NCBI GenBank assembly: GCA_963573385.1
Contig: CAUYLG010026961.1
Location: 1-64,000 of the forward strand
Source of the DNA: Cacajao melanocephalus
Lineage: Eukaryota > Chordata > Mammalia > Primates > Pitheciidae
Direction of reading: 5' to 3'
DNA length: 64,000 nt
The position numbers and the translations under genes are program-made. Numbering within the stretch: position 1 is the first letter of the stretch; each line of letters begins with the position of its first letter. Of the stretch, positions 24,621-37,993 are shown one piece after another. The notes beneath the pieces are model-generated. The model saw nothing but the letters and a program-made list of their open reading frames with translations, did not search any database and was not told where the DNA came from.

Positions 24621-25779
24621 TATTTTATAGACATGGGAAGATGGGCTTGTTGGTGGTTTACATCTTACATAATCGCAATAAAATTATTACTCTTGTAAGT
24701 AATTCTAAAGACCTTAGTTGAGAACACAGGTGATGTTTTCACTTGTTTTCTCATAGGAACTTCTCCCCAGAGGCAGGAATGCTGCAGACAGGCTGGCACT
24801 CTACCTTTGGGGGTGTCATTCCCATTAAAGTCCAGTTAATTTTCAAATTGCCTGGATTCATTGGAAAATCACCCCCTTTCTTTCTTAGCAATATATGTTA
24901 AGGTTATTAATTAAGAAATACAGACTTTTGTAAAAATTTGCTTTAGAATTATATACCATACTAAAGAATATTTATTTTACAAAGAATCGCTTTATAGTCT
25001 TTCTTTATCTGAATGGTTTATTCTTTAACTTAACAAAAGTACTAAAGAAAATAAATCATTTCCCAGGATTTAACTTATGAGGTTACTTCCAATTATTATT
25101 CTTTTTCTTTTTGAGAATGTTCTGACCCTTTGTATAGAATTTGTGCTCTTACTGTACATACAGATATCAATAATATCATTATGCATACATGGCTGTATTA
25201 TTTATAGCCTCTCTCACTCAGTGGACTATGCATTTGTTAGAGGAAGATAACCACTGACATTTCTGCATACCAAATATGTTTTATGGAGGTTGTCACTTAA
25301 TACGTTTTTATTCGAAATGTATAGGCTGTTTGAAAAGAAAAACAAATTGTTCTTTTCTACTGCAAAAGCTTATTGTGTAGTAGAGTATTGTGAGGAAAAC
25401 TCATAGGTTCTAGAGTTACCATGTGCAGAATGTGTTTTCTTAGAACACCATCTACATTTAAAATAGAAGTCAATATTTTTACAAGTTGCAGATGTTAATA
25501 AAAATTTTGCATTTATTTGGTAATCATCCAAATGATAATGTTGTGTCCAAAAGGGACAACTTTTGAAATAATCTCACATTCTATTTAGAAAATAAAGAGC
25601 TTGCAAAAATCAGGAAAACCCATGTGTCCTTCTTTGAAGAAAACACTTATTAAAATCCAGAGTTACCGCCATTAGTAAATAAGGACATTGTCAAAACTAA
25701 GTTTATTTTCTTTAACTTATATTTCAAAAAAATTGCATACTTTGTTAAATATTTGGGCCTCATGAAACCAGACACTGCA
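24621..25779. other. No recognised feature
   Basis: AT-rich unique sequence. Confidence 0.5.
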
Positions 25780-26820
25780 TTTTATTCATCATGATTCACC
25801 CCAGTGATCAAGAGAGTTCTTTCCTAAGAGTATGAACCTAGGATGGAAATTGCTGTCTCAGTGCCCTGCATCTGAACGGAACAACCAACGCTATTCACAT
25901 GATTGGGCTGAGAGAGGTCCAAGTTAACATGTCTATGTCACCCAGCCCACTTGTTCTATTATATTCATCTCTTTCTGAAAATGTAAACCGGGTGTTCCTT
26001 GACCACATAACAACAGCACTCCGCATCCAGGAGAAATCTGTGTCTTTTGTTTCACCTGCCTCATCACCTTTAACTTTCCCAAGAGCATTCTACGTGGCAT
26101 TCAGAGAAAACCTGATTAGAAATTTGGAAGAGGGGACCCTGTCACTCTGCTGCATTACTGATGACTGCAGAGATTAGATGCTCAATACCACTGAGAAGAG
26201 GCACCTGTGGCAAGGGCAGAGCTTTTAATGCAAAAATAGAGTTTATTTATTAGGCTCAAACATTTATATGTTAGCTGTCATTTCTTCATGGCAAGATGTC
26301 CTCCTCTCCTCCCCAGCTTGCTCAAAGGAGCTGTCAGGTCAGAAAAGGGGAAAAACGAAACAAATGCTTTTTTCTTTCAATTTCCCAGTGAGGGAGCCCT
26401 GTTGAAATGCCAGGCATGCCCTGCTGCTTTCTGCATCAACAGATGGCAGACGGGCTGCATTCCTTGTGTTTGTTTCCCATTCAGCAAATTGCAGGTCACA
26501 TCTGGTCTAGCCTCTGCTTGGTCTGAGCAGATGGGAGTTCACATTCTTTATAGGTGGCTCACTTATAAAAAGAAGGAGAAAAATGAGTGAAAGAGAGAGG
26601 GAAATAAAAAAACAGAGGAAAAGAGAGAAGCATTAAAAAAGATGACAAGGAAATCTGAGCATCTGGTATCAGTTCAGTATCAGCAAACCATTTTTAGCAG
26701 ATCCCAGCCAACAATGAATGGAACAGAATCACACTTAGAGACAGTAAGCAATCCAGGATGGGAAAGAATAAGCTTCCAGATGAGGCAAAGAAGATAGGGA
26801 CACAATTCATTTTAGTCTCC
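25780..26820. other. Repeat-free, less AT-rich interval; candidate conserved non-coding sequence
   Basis: About 1 kb with no transposon text and noticeably more balanced base composition than the surrounding 30 kb. It has two plus-strand open frames (25899-26177 and 26288-26590), neither with a recognisable domain. It is followed by a purine-rich run at 26570-26660. The low repeat content and mixed composition are what constrained regulatory sequence often looks like. Conservation itself cannot be judged from one genome. Confidence 0.35.
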
Positions 26821-26850
26821 AGAGATTCTATAATTTACTTTTTTTTTTTT

Positions 26851-26950
26851 CAATTGCTTGAGCCCGGGAGTTCAAGGCTGCAGTGAGTTACGATAACGCC
26901 ACTGCATGCCAGCCTCGGCAGCTGAGCAAACCCCATCTAAAAGTAAAACA
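26851..26950 (+). mobile_element. Alu-related 3' fragment (FRAM/AluJ type)
   Basis: 'ttgcttgagcccgggagttc', 'aaggctgcagtgagttacg', 'gccactgcatgccagcc' and 'gagcaaaccccatctaaaa' make a single right-arm-like monomer with an A-rich tail. The left arm is missing. Confidence 0.85.
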
Positions 26951-27185
26951 AAACAACATTATATTTTCTTCTACCCTGATTTTCACAAATTTTAGGAAGG
27001 TCATTTATGCTTCATAATTTTAAAATATACTTCTACCCTGTCGTTCTAAGTCATTCCAGCTCCTGTGAGAATATTAAGCAACATTCCACTAAATGGCAAT
27101 CTGTGTAAAATAGTTGATCAGAGAAATCATGGTTATGGGCTTTTGGGCTGTAAGAATGCCTCGAGCTAAGTTCACTATGCAAAGA

Positions 27186-27281
27186 AATAGTTCTCAAATT
27201 TGGATGTTCCTGGTAATCACCAGTTGTGGTTGTTAAATATGCAGAGCCCACCTGCGACATAGATTCTGATTCAGAATGTCT
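27186..27281 (+). mobile_element. MER5-type hAT fragment
   Basis: 'gttctcaaatttggatgttcc', 'ggtaatcaccagttgtgg', 'atgcagagcccacctgcg' and 'gattctgattcagaatgtc' are the left half of a MER5A-like non-autonomous element. Confidence 0.7.
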
Positions 27282-27283
27282 AA

Positions 27284-27482
27284 AACAATGTTTCTAAAAC
27301 TAACTTTGCATAAAAATCACTTAGATTCTTTATTAAATACATAGGCTTAAATACCTTACCTACACCTTCCTTGATTCTGGTTCACCAGCTCTGGAGAAAG
27401 ACCTGATAATGTACCATTTTAATAAATATTTCAAGCTTTTTTTTTTTTTAATGCCAGTAAAGTTTAGGGAACACTGGTTTAG
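27284..27482 (+). mobile_element. Second MER5-type hAT element, adjacent
   Basis: It restarts with 'aacaatgtttctaaaactaac', has 'aaaaatcacttagattc' and 'gattctggttcaccagc', and ends 'gtttagggaacactggttt', an inverted end matching the start. It sits in direct succession to the previous fragment. Confidence 0.7.
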
Positions 27483-28208
27483 AGTAAGGCTTGGAGATCT
27501 TTTTATTTACAATCCACACGAGTACTTCAGGTCTGAAGTGAGGCTTGTAAATAATAGTGAAGGTTTGGCAAAGATGTCTAGATTGTACAGCATCAAATCT
27601 AATATAGATATTTCATCACTGAAATATCCAGTTTTAACCTTGGTCATCCTCAGACTCCTTCGACACTCACATGGAATAAATAGGAAGCAGATTATATTTA
27701 GCAAATAAGTTACTTTTCTGTAAGTATGAGGAAGATTAGGATGTATACTTATATTCATATTTGCTTGAACAGTCAGTTGTGCTATAATACTTGTTTTGAA
27801 AATGTAAACTTGTTCCAATATGTTTAGTATATTAGGGAACAATTATGCATAACGTGAATTTCACATTTGCTTATGCACAATTTTATCTACAAGAAAATCT
27901 CAGAAAATGCAGAATATTGCTTCCAACTGAACTCAGCTCAGCAGGAATACATAAAATGTCCATGCACATAGCCTAGTGTACACACACACACACACACGCT
28001 TCATTTCAGACAACTACCAGCTACTTCAGTTCACCTCTTTGTGTTATATCTCTGAATCTATTTTCAGAGAACCCACCTTCCACTAAGAATGATAAGGCAC
28101 AACATACAACCCAGCAGACATAACCTCATGCCCACCCTTCTCCTTAATTTCCCCCATTATTTTCTCAGCCTAGATTTTTTATCTCTTCACTGACTTTTCC
28201 CTTTCTTT
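27483..28208. other. No recognised feature apart from a (CA)n tract
   Basis: Unique sequence. The microsatellite at 27980-27997 is listed separately. Confidence 0.5.
27980..27997 (+). repeat. (CA)n microsatellite
   Basis: An uninterrupted ACACAC run of nine units. Confidence 0.9.
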
Positions 28209-28224
28209 CTCTTTTCTCTCTCCA

Positions 28225-28512
28225 TTTTTTTTGGGGGGGGGGTCAAAGTCTCACTCTGTTACCCAGGCTGGAGTGCAGTGGCATGATCTTGGCTCACTGC
28301 AACCTCCGCCTCCCAGGTTCAAGCAATTCTGGAACCTCAACCTCCTAAGTAGGCGAGATTACGGGTGCCCGCCACTACTCCCAGTTGCATTTTTAGTAGA
28401 GATGGGGTTTCACCATGTTGGTCAGGCTGATCTCAAACTCCTGACCTCAAGTTATCTGCCCTCCTCGGTCTCCCAAAGTGCTAGGATTATAGGTGTGAGC
28501 CACCAGGCCCAG
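28225..28512 (-). mobile_element. Alu with a C10 run beside its A-tail
   Basis: An antisense full-length Alu. The plus strand starts T8 then G10, then 'tcaaagtctcactctg', so on the Alu strand the tail region is C10 followed by A8. The flanking duplication is about 16 bp with two mismatches, beginning CTCTTTTCTC at 28209 and 28513. Substitutions indicate an older S or J type. Confidence 0.93.
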
Positions 28513-28528
28513 CTCTTTTCTCACTCTA

Positions 28529-28799
28529 CTTCTATTTCGCTTTTGTCTCTTTCCTCTCACAGTGTAGCAGACATGGCAGTCAGGCAAACAGACCACAAGA
28601 TAACGGGTGTCCATTTCCACAAGGAAACTTCAGGTCTTTTCCTAGTTAAAAAGTCATTTAATATAACATTTCAATATTCCTTAGCCATTAACATATTCTG
28701 AATTGTATTTTTATTCTTATTCATTTCCTAACGTTTTTATGTGTTTCTGTCAAAGTTTTTTAATGTTGCACTCCAATATCATTTTCCCCTAAGCCTCTT
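28529..28799. other. No recognised feature
   Basis: Unique sequence between an Alu and the L1 3' end. Confidence 0.5.
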
Positions 28800-31700
28800 G
28801 TAGTTTCAAATAAGCTTTATTTTTTAGAACAGTTTCTAGATCAATAGAAATTGTAAAGAAAGTAGAGTGTTCCCATGTACGTTGAGCCCAGTTTCTCCTA
28901 TTAATGTTTTATGTTAGTATGGCTCATTTGTCATATATAGCAAACCAACATTGACATGTTGTCATTAAGCTAATACTTTATTCAGATTTATTTCATTTTT
29001 ACCTCAAGTCCTCTTTATATTCTAAGATCTCATTTAGGAAACCACATTTCATTTAATTGACATGTCTCCTTAGGTTCCTTCTGGCCAAGACAGTTTCTTA
29101 GACTATCCTTGTGTTTTAAAACCTTGACAGTTTTCAAGAGTGCTGGCCAGGAGTTTTATAGACTAGCCCTCCAGTGAAATGCACCTGGTGTTTTCCCATA
29201 ATCAGACTGTGGCTATGGGTTCTGGGGAGGAAAAACACAAAAGTCAAATGCCATTTTATCACATCAGACAATGGGTACAAGATTTTTAGCTATTAATGTT
29301 AAATTTGACCACCTGAATGAGGCAGGGTTCCTCAGCTTTCTCCATTGTAAAGTCACTCTTTCATTGTCCTTTCTATACTGTACTCATCGGAAGGAAGTCA
29401 CTATGTGTAACACACATTTAAAGAGTAAAGAGTTGTGCTCATTTTTCTCAAGTGCAAAGTATCTACACAAATTATTTCTAATTCTTTTGCACAAAAGAGT
29501 TGTCTTTTCTCCATTTCTTTCTTTATTCGATCATCTAATTATGTCCTTGTATTTGTGAGTTTCTAGGACTTTGTTACCTAAGGCACTACAAGATGCACTA
29601 GGCTTATCTTGTATATTTACTCTCCAGCCCTAGAATTAGTCATCTATTCTAGGAGGCTTTTTTTTTTTTTAAGGCTAGTGGTATTAAAAACCAACAACTA
29701 CATTCTAAATGTGCTTACTGCTACTTGGATGTACTTGTTTCTAGGCCTTCTTAGCTGAGAGAGTAAGAAAAATATGTGTATGCTAACCTACCTATATGCA
29801 CATATTCATAAATATGTCTCTTCTAGTTTTTAATAAGCTTTGTTTTTTAGAATATCTGTGTAAATATCTGTATGTATATTAAGCTAAACATGAGTCTATA
29901 CTAATGCTACCACCTGTAATGCATTATCACGTAAATCATTCTAGTCTCCTTCTCTTGCTTGTCTGTAACCTTCTAATATAGCAGCAAGAAACCTGGTTCC
30001 CACCGTCTATCATTCATTTACTTAATTGTTAATTTCCTGTATATGTGTATAACAATATCAGAATTGTTAACTCGATCAATACCCATGAGAACTAATTTTA
30101 TCAACTAGAATGTAATCTTTATAAGCAATCTCTTTTGCCTTTACTCTTATTTCCAGTTCTAATCATTTTCAGAGTTACTTAGGTCAGCAAATTTAGAACC
30201 ACCCACAACCATCAGTGAATTTGTTTTATACATTTGTAGATTGTTTTTTCGTGTTCTGTATTCTATCTCAGGACACCCTGCCAACCTTTTAAAATGTTTT
30301 TTTAATTACACAGATTTAAATCTAGTCTATGTGTTGTAAAATTTTATGTATCTTGATAAATGCATAGTGTCATATATCTACAAGTACAGTATCATATTTA
30401 ATATTTTAAGCATCCCAAAAAAGTCCCTTGTGCTTTATTCAATAAATGCTACTCTATCAACAGAAACCACCAGCAACCACTGATATTCTTACTATAGCTA
30501 TAGTTTGTCCCTTCCAGAATGTCTTATAATTGGAACCATTTATTATGTAAACTTTTCAGAGTGACTTCTTACCCAAAGCAATATGAATTTAAGATTCATC
30601 TATGTATTTTTGTGACTTAATAACCCACTTCTAAAAATAGCTGAATAATATTCTGTTGTATAAAAATACCGGTGGATTATGCACTCACTTAAGGAAGCAC
30701 TACTTAGTTACTTCTATTTTGGGTGATTATGAATGAATAAAGCTGTTATAAACATTCATATGTAAGTTTCTCTGTGAATATAAATTTCTAAATTAACTGT
30801 TAAATACTTAGGAGTCTAATTGTTGGGTCATGTAGTAAAACCATATTTACCTTTGTTAGAGACCACCACATGGTCTTCCAAAATCAGTGTATAATTTTGT
30901 ATTTTTATAATAAATTAATAAATGTTCCTGTTCTGTATCTTTGCTAGAAATCGTTAACATCAGGTTTTAAAAAATGTCATGTATTCTAGTAGTGCTAATT
31001 CATTGCTGTTTTAATTTGTTACTCCATAATGAAATCACATGCTGATCATCTTTTCTTATATTATTTTTTTCATTTGTATATGTTATTTAATGAAGTGTAT
31101 GTTCAGATCGTTTTCCATAAAATTATATTGTTTATTCTCTTATTGATGACATTTAGGAGCTGTTTGCATATTTTGAGTAGTAAGTACCTATTAGACATGT
31201 ATTTTGCATATTGTGTCCTAGTCTATCCTTTGCTTTACATTTGTTAATAGTCTTTCACATAGTAAAAACTTTTAATTGTAATAAAGTCCAACATGACAAT
31301 ATTTCTTTCATGGATTATGCTTTTCATGCTGTATATAAAATATTCATTGCCAAACTCAGAATTACCTAGATTTTCTCCTACATTATCTTCTAGAAATGTT
31401 ATAGTTTTGCATTTTACATTTTTTTCTCTGGTTTCTTTTGAGTTAAATTTTATGAAATATGAAAGCTCTGGGTCTAGATTCTTTTTTTTTCTCATATGAG
31501 TATCCAATTTTTTCCACACCATTTGGCTTGCTTCTTTGTCAAAGACCATAGATCAGTTCACGGTATTTGTGTGGGTCTACTTCTGGACTTTCCGTTCTGT
31601 TCCACTGACAAATTGAAATACAGTAAGTTTTATAGTTGTGTAAGGACTTCCCACTCTGTTGTACTTCTTCAGTATCATGTTGGCTATTTCACCTTTTCTT

Positions 31701-32337
31701 TTTTTTTTTTTTTTTTTTTTTGGTATTTCTGTATCAACTCTATCTGTTTGTGGATATCTACAAAGTAGCCTGTTGGGATTTTGACAGGAATTTCACTGAA
31801 TCTATAGATCAAACTGGAAGAATTAATATCTTTACAATATTAACATTTCCAATTTATGAATACAGAATATCTCTCCATTTATTTGAATCTTCTTTGATTT
31901 CTTTCATCAGAGTTTTGTACTTTTCTGAATACAAACCCTGTAAGTAGCTCTTTAGATTTATACCTAGGTATATTATCTTTTATTATTCTTAATATATTTG
32001 TTTTTTAAATTTCAAATTCCAATTGCTTATATATAAGAAAGTAGTTTACTTTCATATAATAAATTTGCATTCTGCCACTTTGTTATACTTAGTTATTATT
32101 TCCAGACATTTTTCTGTTGAGTTTTTGTAATTTTTTCATAGACTGCATATATCTGGTGATCTAAGAACATTTTATTTCTTCTTTTTCAATGTGTATAGCT
32201 TTTATTTTGTTTCGTTGTCTTATTTTACCAGCTAGAACCTCCCATATGACATTAAATAACAGTTTTAAAAAGGATATTTTTGCCTTAGAGGTAAAACATC
32301 CAATCTCTCAACACTGAGTATGATGTTAGGCAGAGTT

Positions 32338-32735
32338 ACAATGTTTTTAACTTTTATTTTTTAATTAACAAGTAAAAATTGTATGTATTTATGGCACACA
32401 ACATTACATTTTGATCTATGTATACATTGTGTAATGGCTAAATCAACGTAAATTACCTCACACACCCATCATTTTTTGTGTTGAGAACACTTAACATTTC
32501 CTCTTAGCAATTTTCAAATATACAATATATTGTATTCACTATAGTGAACATGATGTACATTAGATCTTTTAAACTTATTCCTCCTGTCTAACTGAAACTT
32601 TGTGTCCTTTGATTGATATCTCTTCCTTCCCACTCCATCCCCAGTACCCCTAGCCTCTGGTAACCACCATTTTACTCTGTTTCCATGAATCTACCATTTT
32701 AGAAGCTACATAAATGTGGGAACATTATGATATTT
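32338..32735 (-). mobile_element. 5'-truncated younger L1 3' end inserted into older L1
   Basis: 'aagtaaaaattgtatgtatt', 'gatctatgtatacattgtg', 'acttattcctcctgtctaac' and 'cccctagcctctggtaacc' are antisense L1PB/L1MA-type 3'UTR text. Older L1 sequence breaks off at 'ggcagagttacaatg' and resumes at 'atatttggaagttttcctc', in register with the interrupted consensus. Confidence 0.8.
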
Positions 32736-33910
32736 GGAAGTTTTCCTCTCTTCCTAGTTTGCTGGGAGTTTTTATCATGAAGGAGCACTGGATCTTTTCA
32801 AATGCCTTATCTGCATCAATTGATATAATTATATACTTTTCTTCTTAGGCAGCTGATGTCATAGGTTACATTGATTTTCAAATGTTGATTCAAACTTGCA
32901 TCCCTGGAATAAAACCACTTGGCTAAATAAGTCCTTTTTTTTTTTTTTTTTTACATTTTTAAAGTTTGATTTGCTAATATTTTGGAGAGTTTTTGTGTTT
33001 ATGTTTATGAGAGATATTGATCTCTATTTTTCTTAAGTTTTTATGTGGTTTTGGTATAGGGGTAATGATTAAATTTTAGTATGTGTCAGAAAGTGTTCCC
33101 TCTGCTTCTATTTCCTAGAAAAGATTGTGAAGGACTGGTATCATTTATTTCTTAAATATCTATTGCCTTTTGTTTATGTAGTTTGTATCTTAAAAGAAAT
33201 TAAACTATCTTATGAAGCTATCAAGACTTTGGGCATAGAGTTATTCACAGTATTTGTTTATTATACTTTTAATGTGTAAGAGAACACTAATGATAAGTTC
33301 TATTTCATTTCTAATATTAGCTATTTGTGTCTTATCTCTTTGTATTTTAGCCTAGTTTGAGGCTTCTCTGGTTTATTGATGTTTCCAAAGAACCTGCTTT
33401 TGCTTTTGTTGATTTTCTTTATTGTGTTCATGTTTTCAATTTAACTGATTCTCCTCAATTTTTAAAAATATTTCTCTTCTTCACTTTTCTTTAGGTTTCA
33501 ATTGCTCTTATTTTTCCGGTTTCTTATGGTCGAACCTTAGCTTATTGATAGTAGATTTTGCTTCCCTTAAATTTTCTAAGCTTTGTTAATGGCCCAGAAT
33601 GTGATCTACTTTAAAGAATGTTCCATATAAACTAAAGAACAATGTTTTCTCTGCTGTTGTTTAATAGACTATTTCATAATAGTCAATTAGATCAATTTGT
33701 TTGATAGTGATGTTTGGCCTGACTTTACTGAAGTTATATTTTTACTGATAAAGGGATCTCTTTCCACTTGACCTATTAAAGGACATTGAAGTTGTTAACT
33801 GTAATTCTGTACCTGTCTATTATTTTTGTAGATTTTGTAGATTTCTCTGAAATTAATATCAAAAGTTCAGATTTATTTTGATTCATATTATGATACATCC
33901 TTTTCCATCT

Positions 33911-34215
<305 letters not shown>

Positions 34216-34720
34216 TCCATCTTTTATTTTTAACTTATCTTTATATTTAAAGTTGGTTTCTTACAGGCAATCTATAGGCAATTTTTGGTTTTATTTTGTT
34301 CTCTCTGAAAAATGTCTTTCATCTTATTTAGACATTTCATATTTGAAGTGATTATTAATATAGTTAGATAAATATCTGCCAGGTATGTAACTGTTTTATA
34401 TTTATTGCATTTGTTACCCTATCCTCTTTTCTGCATTCTTTGGTTTAAATTTTATATGATCAAATTTCATGTTTCTTATCACACAAATTATACTTATTTT
34501 TAAAAATAGTACTTTTTGTAGAACATGCCATATATATTTTTAAATAAGTCCACCTTGAAATAACACTATACCACTTCACATGTTGTTATGTAGTGCAAAG
34601 CCTTATTAATGTGTATTCTTAATTCTTCCCTCCTACCCATTATGAGAATGTTACAATTCATTTCACTAATACATTTGCTATAATTACAACAAAGTTTAGT
34701 AGTCGGCCCCGCTACTACAT

Positions 34721-35799
34721 CCTATGATTTTTTTTCTTGTGTTCTTCTATCACATAACTTAATTATGCACTCAATTTTAATGATAAATTAACTTTTCTCT
34801 TACCAAACTTGATTCTAAATTTCTTAACTTTAAATATGCCATTATTGAATGTCCAGAATTTTGCATAATATCTGGCACATAGATCTTTTCAGCAAATATT
34901 AAAGAAATGTTTATTTTTAACTGCTAAATCTTGAAAGCAGTTGAGCACAATCAAGGCTGATTAAAATAATAGTCACTGAATGCCTACTAAAAATACATAC
35001 CTGAGGTCAGAATGTTTGCCTTTGTTCATGAAAGAAGATATAGATGTTCTCTTTTGTGATTATTTTTAACAATAATAAAAAATTCTTAAACATAAAGGAA
35101 ATTTTTTTCAAAAAGATTTAAAAAGAAAAACCTTCTTAGCCATATTACAAATTATTTTTTTCTTCTTTGTCATTTTCTGTATAATTCTGTATTCCAAGAA
35201 CATACTCCCCTTTGTGTTACTTTATTCCGTGTTATGCCATTAATATCTCTTGCAAGGGTTGATATTAGCTCATGCTAAGTAGTTTAAAGTTATTTATGCA
35301 GAGACTTCTTTGTTGTGCACAGGAGTTGAAAGCAGCAAGGAAGCTCCAACCCAGCCAGCATGTTAGCTACTATTCTGAGTACAGGAGTTCTTTACATTCC
35401 CTAAATGCAAATAATATATTGAAAGAAGCACTTTCCAGAACACAGTGTTTACTACTTTCCAACAAATAACACAATAAAATAAAACAACACAGTTTTCTAT
35501 AAAAAGAAATGGGAACAATGTAGGTAATGATGACATACATCTTGTGTTTGTTTAATGATAAATCTCTTCAAAGAATCACCATCGTGGGTAGAAACAAAAA
35601 TAGATGGATAGATAGGTGGATATTAATTTACAGAGTTTGAATGTTATACTATTATTGTTTTTCCCACTAATTATGTTAAAGCTAAACCAAGTTGGTTTTT
35701 TGAGTTCTTGAATGGATCCTAAATATATATGTCATAATTAGAAAAAAAAAATTTCATTTTTGTACTTGTTTGCCTATTCTTCAATCAAAAGTTGGAGAT
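34721..35799. other. Mostly unassigned sequence
   Basis: AT-rich. 34850-34915 has a faint L2/MIR-like end ('ataatatctggcacatag', 'cagcaaatattaaagaaatg'). 35599-35622 is a short GATA/GGAT run. No gene seen. Confidence 0.45.
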
Positions 35800-36262
35800 T
35801 ATGTCCTCTTCAGCTGAATCTGAACTGAACTTAGATTTGCTTTGACCATCAGAATACCGTAGAAGCAATGAAGTGTGAGTTCCAGAAACCAGGTCTTAAG
35901 AGAATGGGTGGCTTTACTTTTCCTTACTTGGAACCCAGATTATATCTGTCAGAATGCTTGTCTAGACCCTGGGTGGATGACAAGCTACAAGGAAGAAATT
36001 AAGATGCCCCAGCCAATAGCTAGCATCAATGCCAGGCATGGAAGGATATAAATAAGGTCATCATGAAATCATCAAGGCCAGCTGTTCCCATCTGCAACTT
36101 CACAAGTGAGGACAAGAGAGAAGAACGTAAGAATTGCCCAGCTGAGGCCAGTCAACCATGAAAAAGGCCAATCAAGTCATAAAAAATCATGAATTGTTTT
36201 TATTTTAAGCCCCTGCATTTTATGGTCATGTGTTATGAAACAACACAGAAATAATACAAAGA
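35800..36262 (+). mobile_element. MLT1-family LTR (old subtype)
   Basis: 'gatgccccagccaatagc', 'tgccaggcatggaaggat', 'gaattgcccagctgaggcc', 'agtcaaccatgaaaaagg', 'tttattttaagcccctgc' and 'gttatgaaacaacacag' appear in MLT1 order, ending near 'aataatacaa'. Confidence 0.75.
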
Positions 36263-37592
36263 TGAAAGGAGAAAAACAAAACAAAGTTTCAGTTAAAATT
36301 CACTGATCTCACTTGATAGGAAGCATCACATACATTGTAAGACTGTTTTCTGTCACTGTTTTTTTCTATTTATATCTTCTCATGATTAAACAATTTTTTG
36401 ATAAAGTCAGGCCTTGGTAACATCCGTGTATGTTAAAGGATTTTGAAAATATACAACAGTATAGGATGTATACAAAACAATATGGAATACATACAAAAAA
36501 TTGCCTATATCAAATTTTCTTCTATGAGCTACTTAGGGTAAAAGCCTGCCACATTGTTTAGCACTGACTTTATGGCTAAACAGTGAATTGAAAGTCTTCT
36601 TTTCATGCAGTTGCTTCCAGCAACACAGATTTCAATATGAGAAAGAGAATAACTGTATGAGAAAGAGGAGATAAACAATATCATTAAATCTCCATTGAGA
36701 ATTATTATAACACTGACATTATTACCACTACTAAATATTCAAATAAATTAAATTTTATAGTAAAATTTTGTCTCTTCTGATTTGTCCTAAATCCAAATCA
36801 GTAATAGGGACTTTAGCATTGTATTTGTCAAGATGATCAGTTTGACTAATAGTTGTTTCATTCCATTTTATTTTTCCACAAATTCATAATGGATGGAGAC
36901 TTACACTGATTTATGTTTTTAAATGGAAACAGTAAGTCTCAGACTTGTTCTGGTCTTTGGTCCTTTTCAAGTCTAGGTGTTCATCGGAACACACTACAAC
37001 AGAATCTCCAGGAGTGCACCCTAGGTAGGATTTTGTTTTCTAACAGTGCTAAAAAATTATTGTTTTATATTAATTCTCATAGGTCATTATCATATGTAGT
37101 CAGGGTTGGTAACCATAGACTTATAGGAATGGTGTCACTATACTGCTAAAGTCATTCTTGGTGGATCCTCAGCAAACCATGAAGTCTCTGCATAGTTCTG
37201 CAGCCATATACTGCATCCAGTCTGTCACCTTCATGATGTTCATAAAATGCCCCCTTCTCCTTCTTCATAGTATCTGAGAGTGCGCTGCTTGGACCAAATG
37301 TGTTAGATTCACTTAAGGGTGGTTATAAAAATTTGAATTCCCAAACTACTTCCACAACCTAATAATTCAAAATGATTAGAGAGAGCATGAGAGTCTGTAT
37401 TTTAAGCAAGTATAGCTGCTTGTCATTCTCTTTTTCAGTGAAATCACCAGCAATGTCTTAGCCATGCATTATATCTGATCTAATCTGTATGTCCCAGTCA
37501 AGGTAAGGTTTTACTGAAGGATGGATGCTTAATATGAAAAACCTCCCAAATACTATTTACCTTCTAATTTTATCTTCCATTGACTTACTCTT
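36263..37592. other. No firmly recognised feature
   Basis: Unique AT-rich sequence. 36945-37125 has scattered MER5-like phrases ('gaatctccaggagtgcacc', 'gttggtaaccatagac'), which are not enough for a call. Confidence 0.4.
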
Positions 37593-37992
37593 TGCTATGA
37601 TTTGAATATTTGCCCTCTTCAAAACCTCATGGTGAATTTCATTCCCCAATGTGGCCATATTGAGAGAAGGGCCTTTAAGAGATGATTGGATTATGACTGC
37701 TCTGCCCTCATCAATGGATTAATGAGTTAATGCATTAATGAGTTACTATAGGAATAGGATTTGTGGCTGTGTAAGAAGCAAGACCTGAGCTCGCATCAGC
37801 CTCCTTACCATATAATGCCCTGTTCTGCCTCTGGACACTACAGAGGGGCCTACGAGCAAGAAGGCTCTCACCAGATATGCAACCTCAACTTTGGACTTTC
37901 CAGCCTCATTTTGTATGAAATAAAATTTGTTTCTTTATAAATTGCCCAGTTTCAGTTATTCTGTTATAAGCAACAGAAAACGGACTAAGAAT
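37593..37992 (+). mobile_element. MST-type MaLR LTR
   Basis: It starts TGCTATGATTTGAATATTTG and ends 'aacggactaagaat'. It contains 'aatgtggccatattgagag', 'gccctcatcaatggatta', 'tctggacactacagaggg' and 'tctttataaattgcccag'. Confidence 0.88.
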
Positions 37993-37993
37993 G

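Noticed and set aside
25899..26590. Possible exons in two plus-strand frames (92 and 100 codons)
   Set aside because: No domain, no convincing splice sites in phase and no promoter. Kept only as a repeat-free interval.
27507..27842. 111-codon minus-strand open frame
   Set aside because: AT-rich unique sequence with no domain. Overlapping frames of similar length exist on the other strand, as expected by chance.
28231..28701. 156-codon plus-strand open frame
   Set aside because: More than half is the standard antisense Alu frame ([20 protein letters not shown] text); the remainder is read-through into unique sequence.
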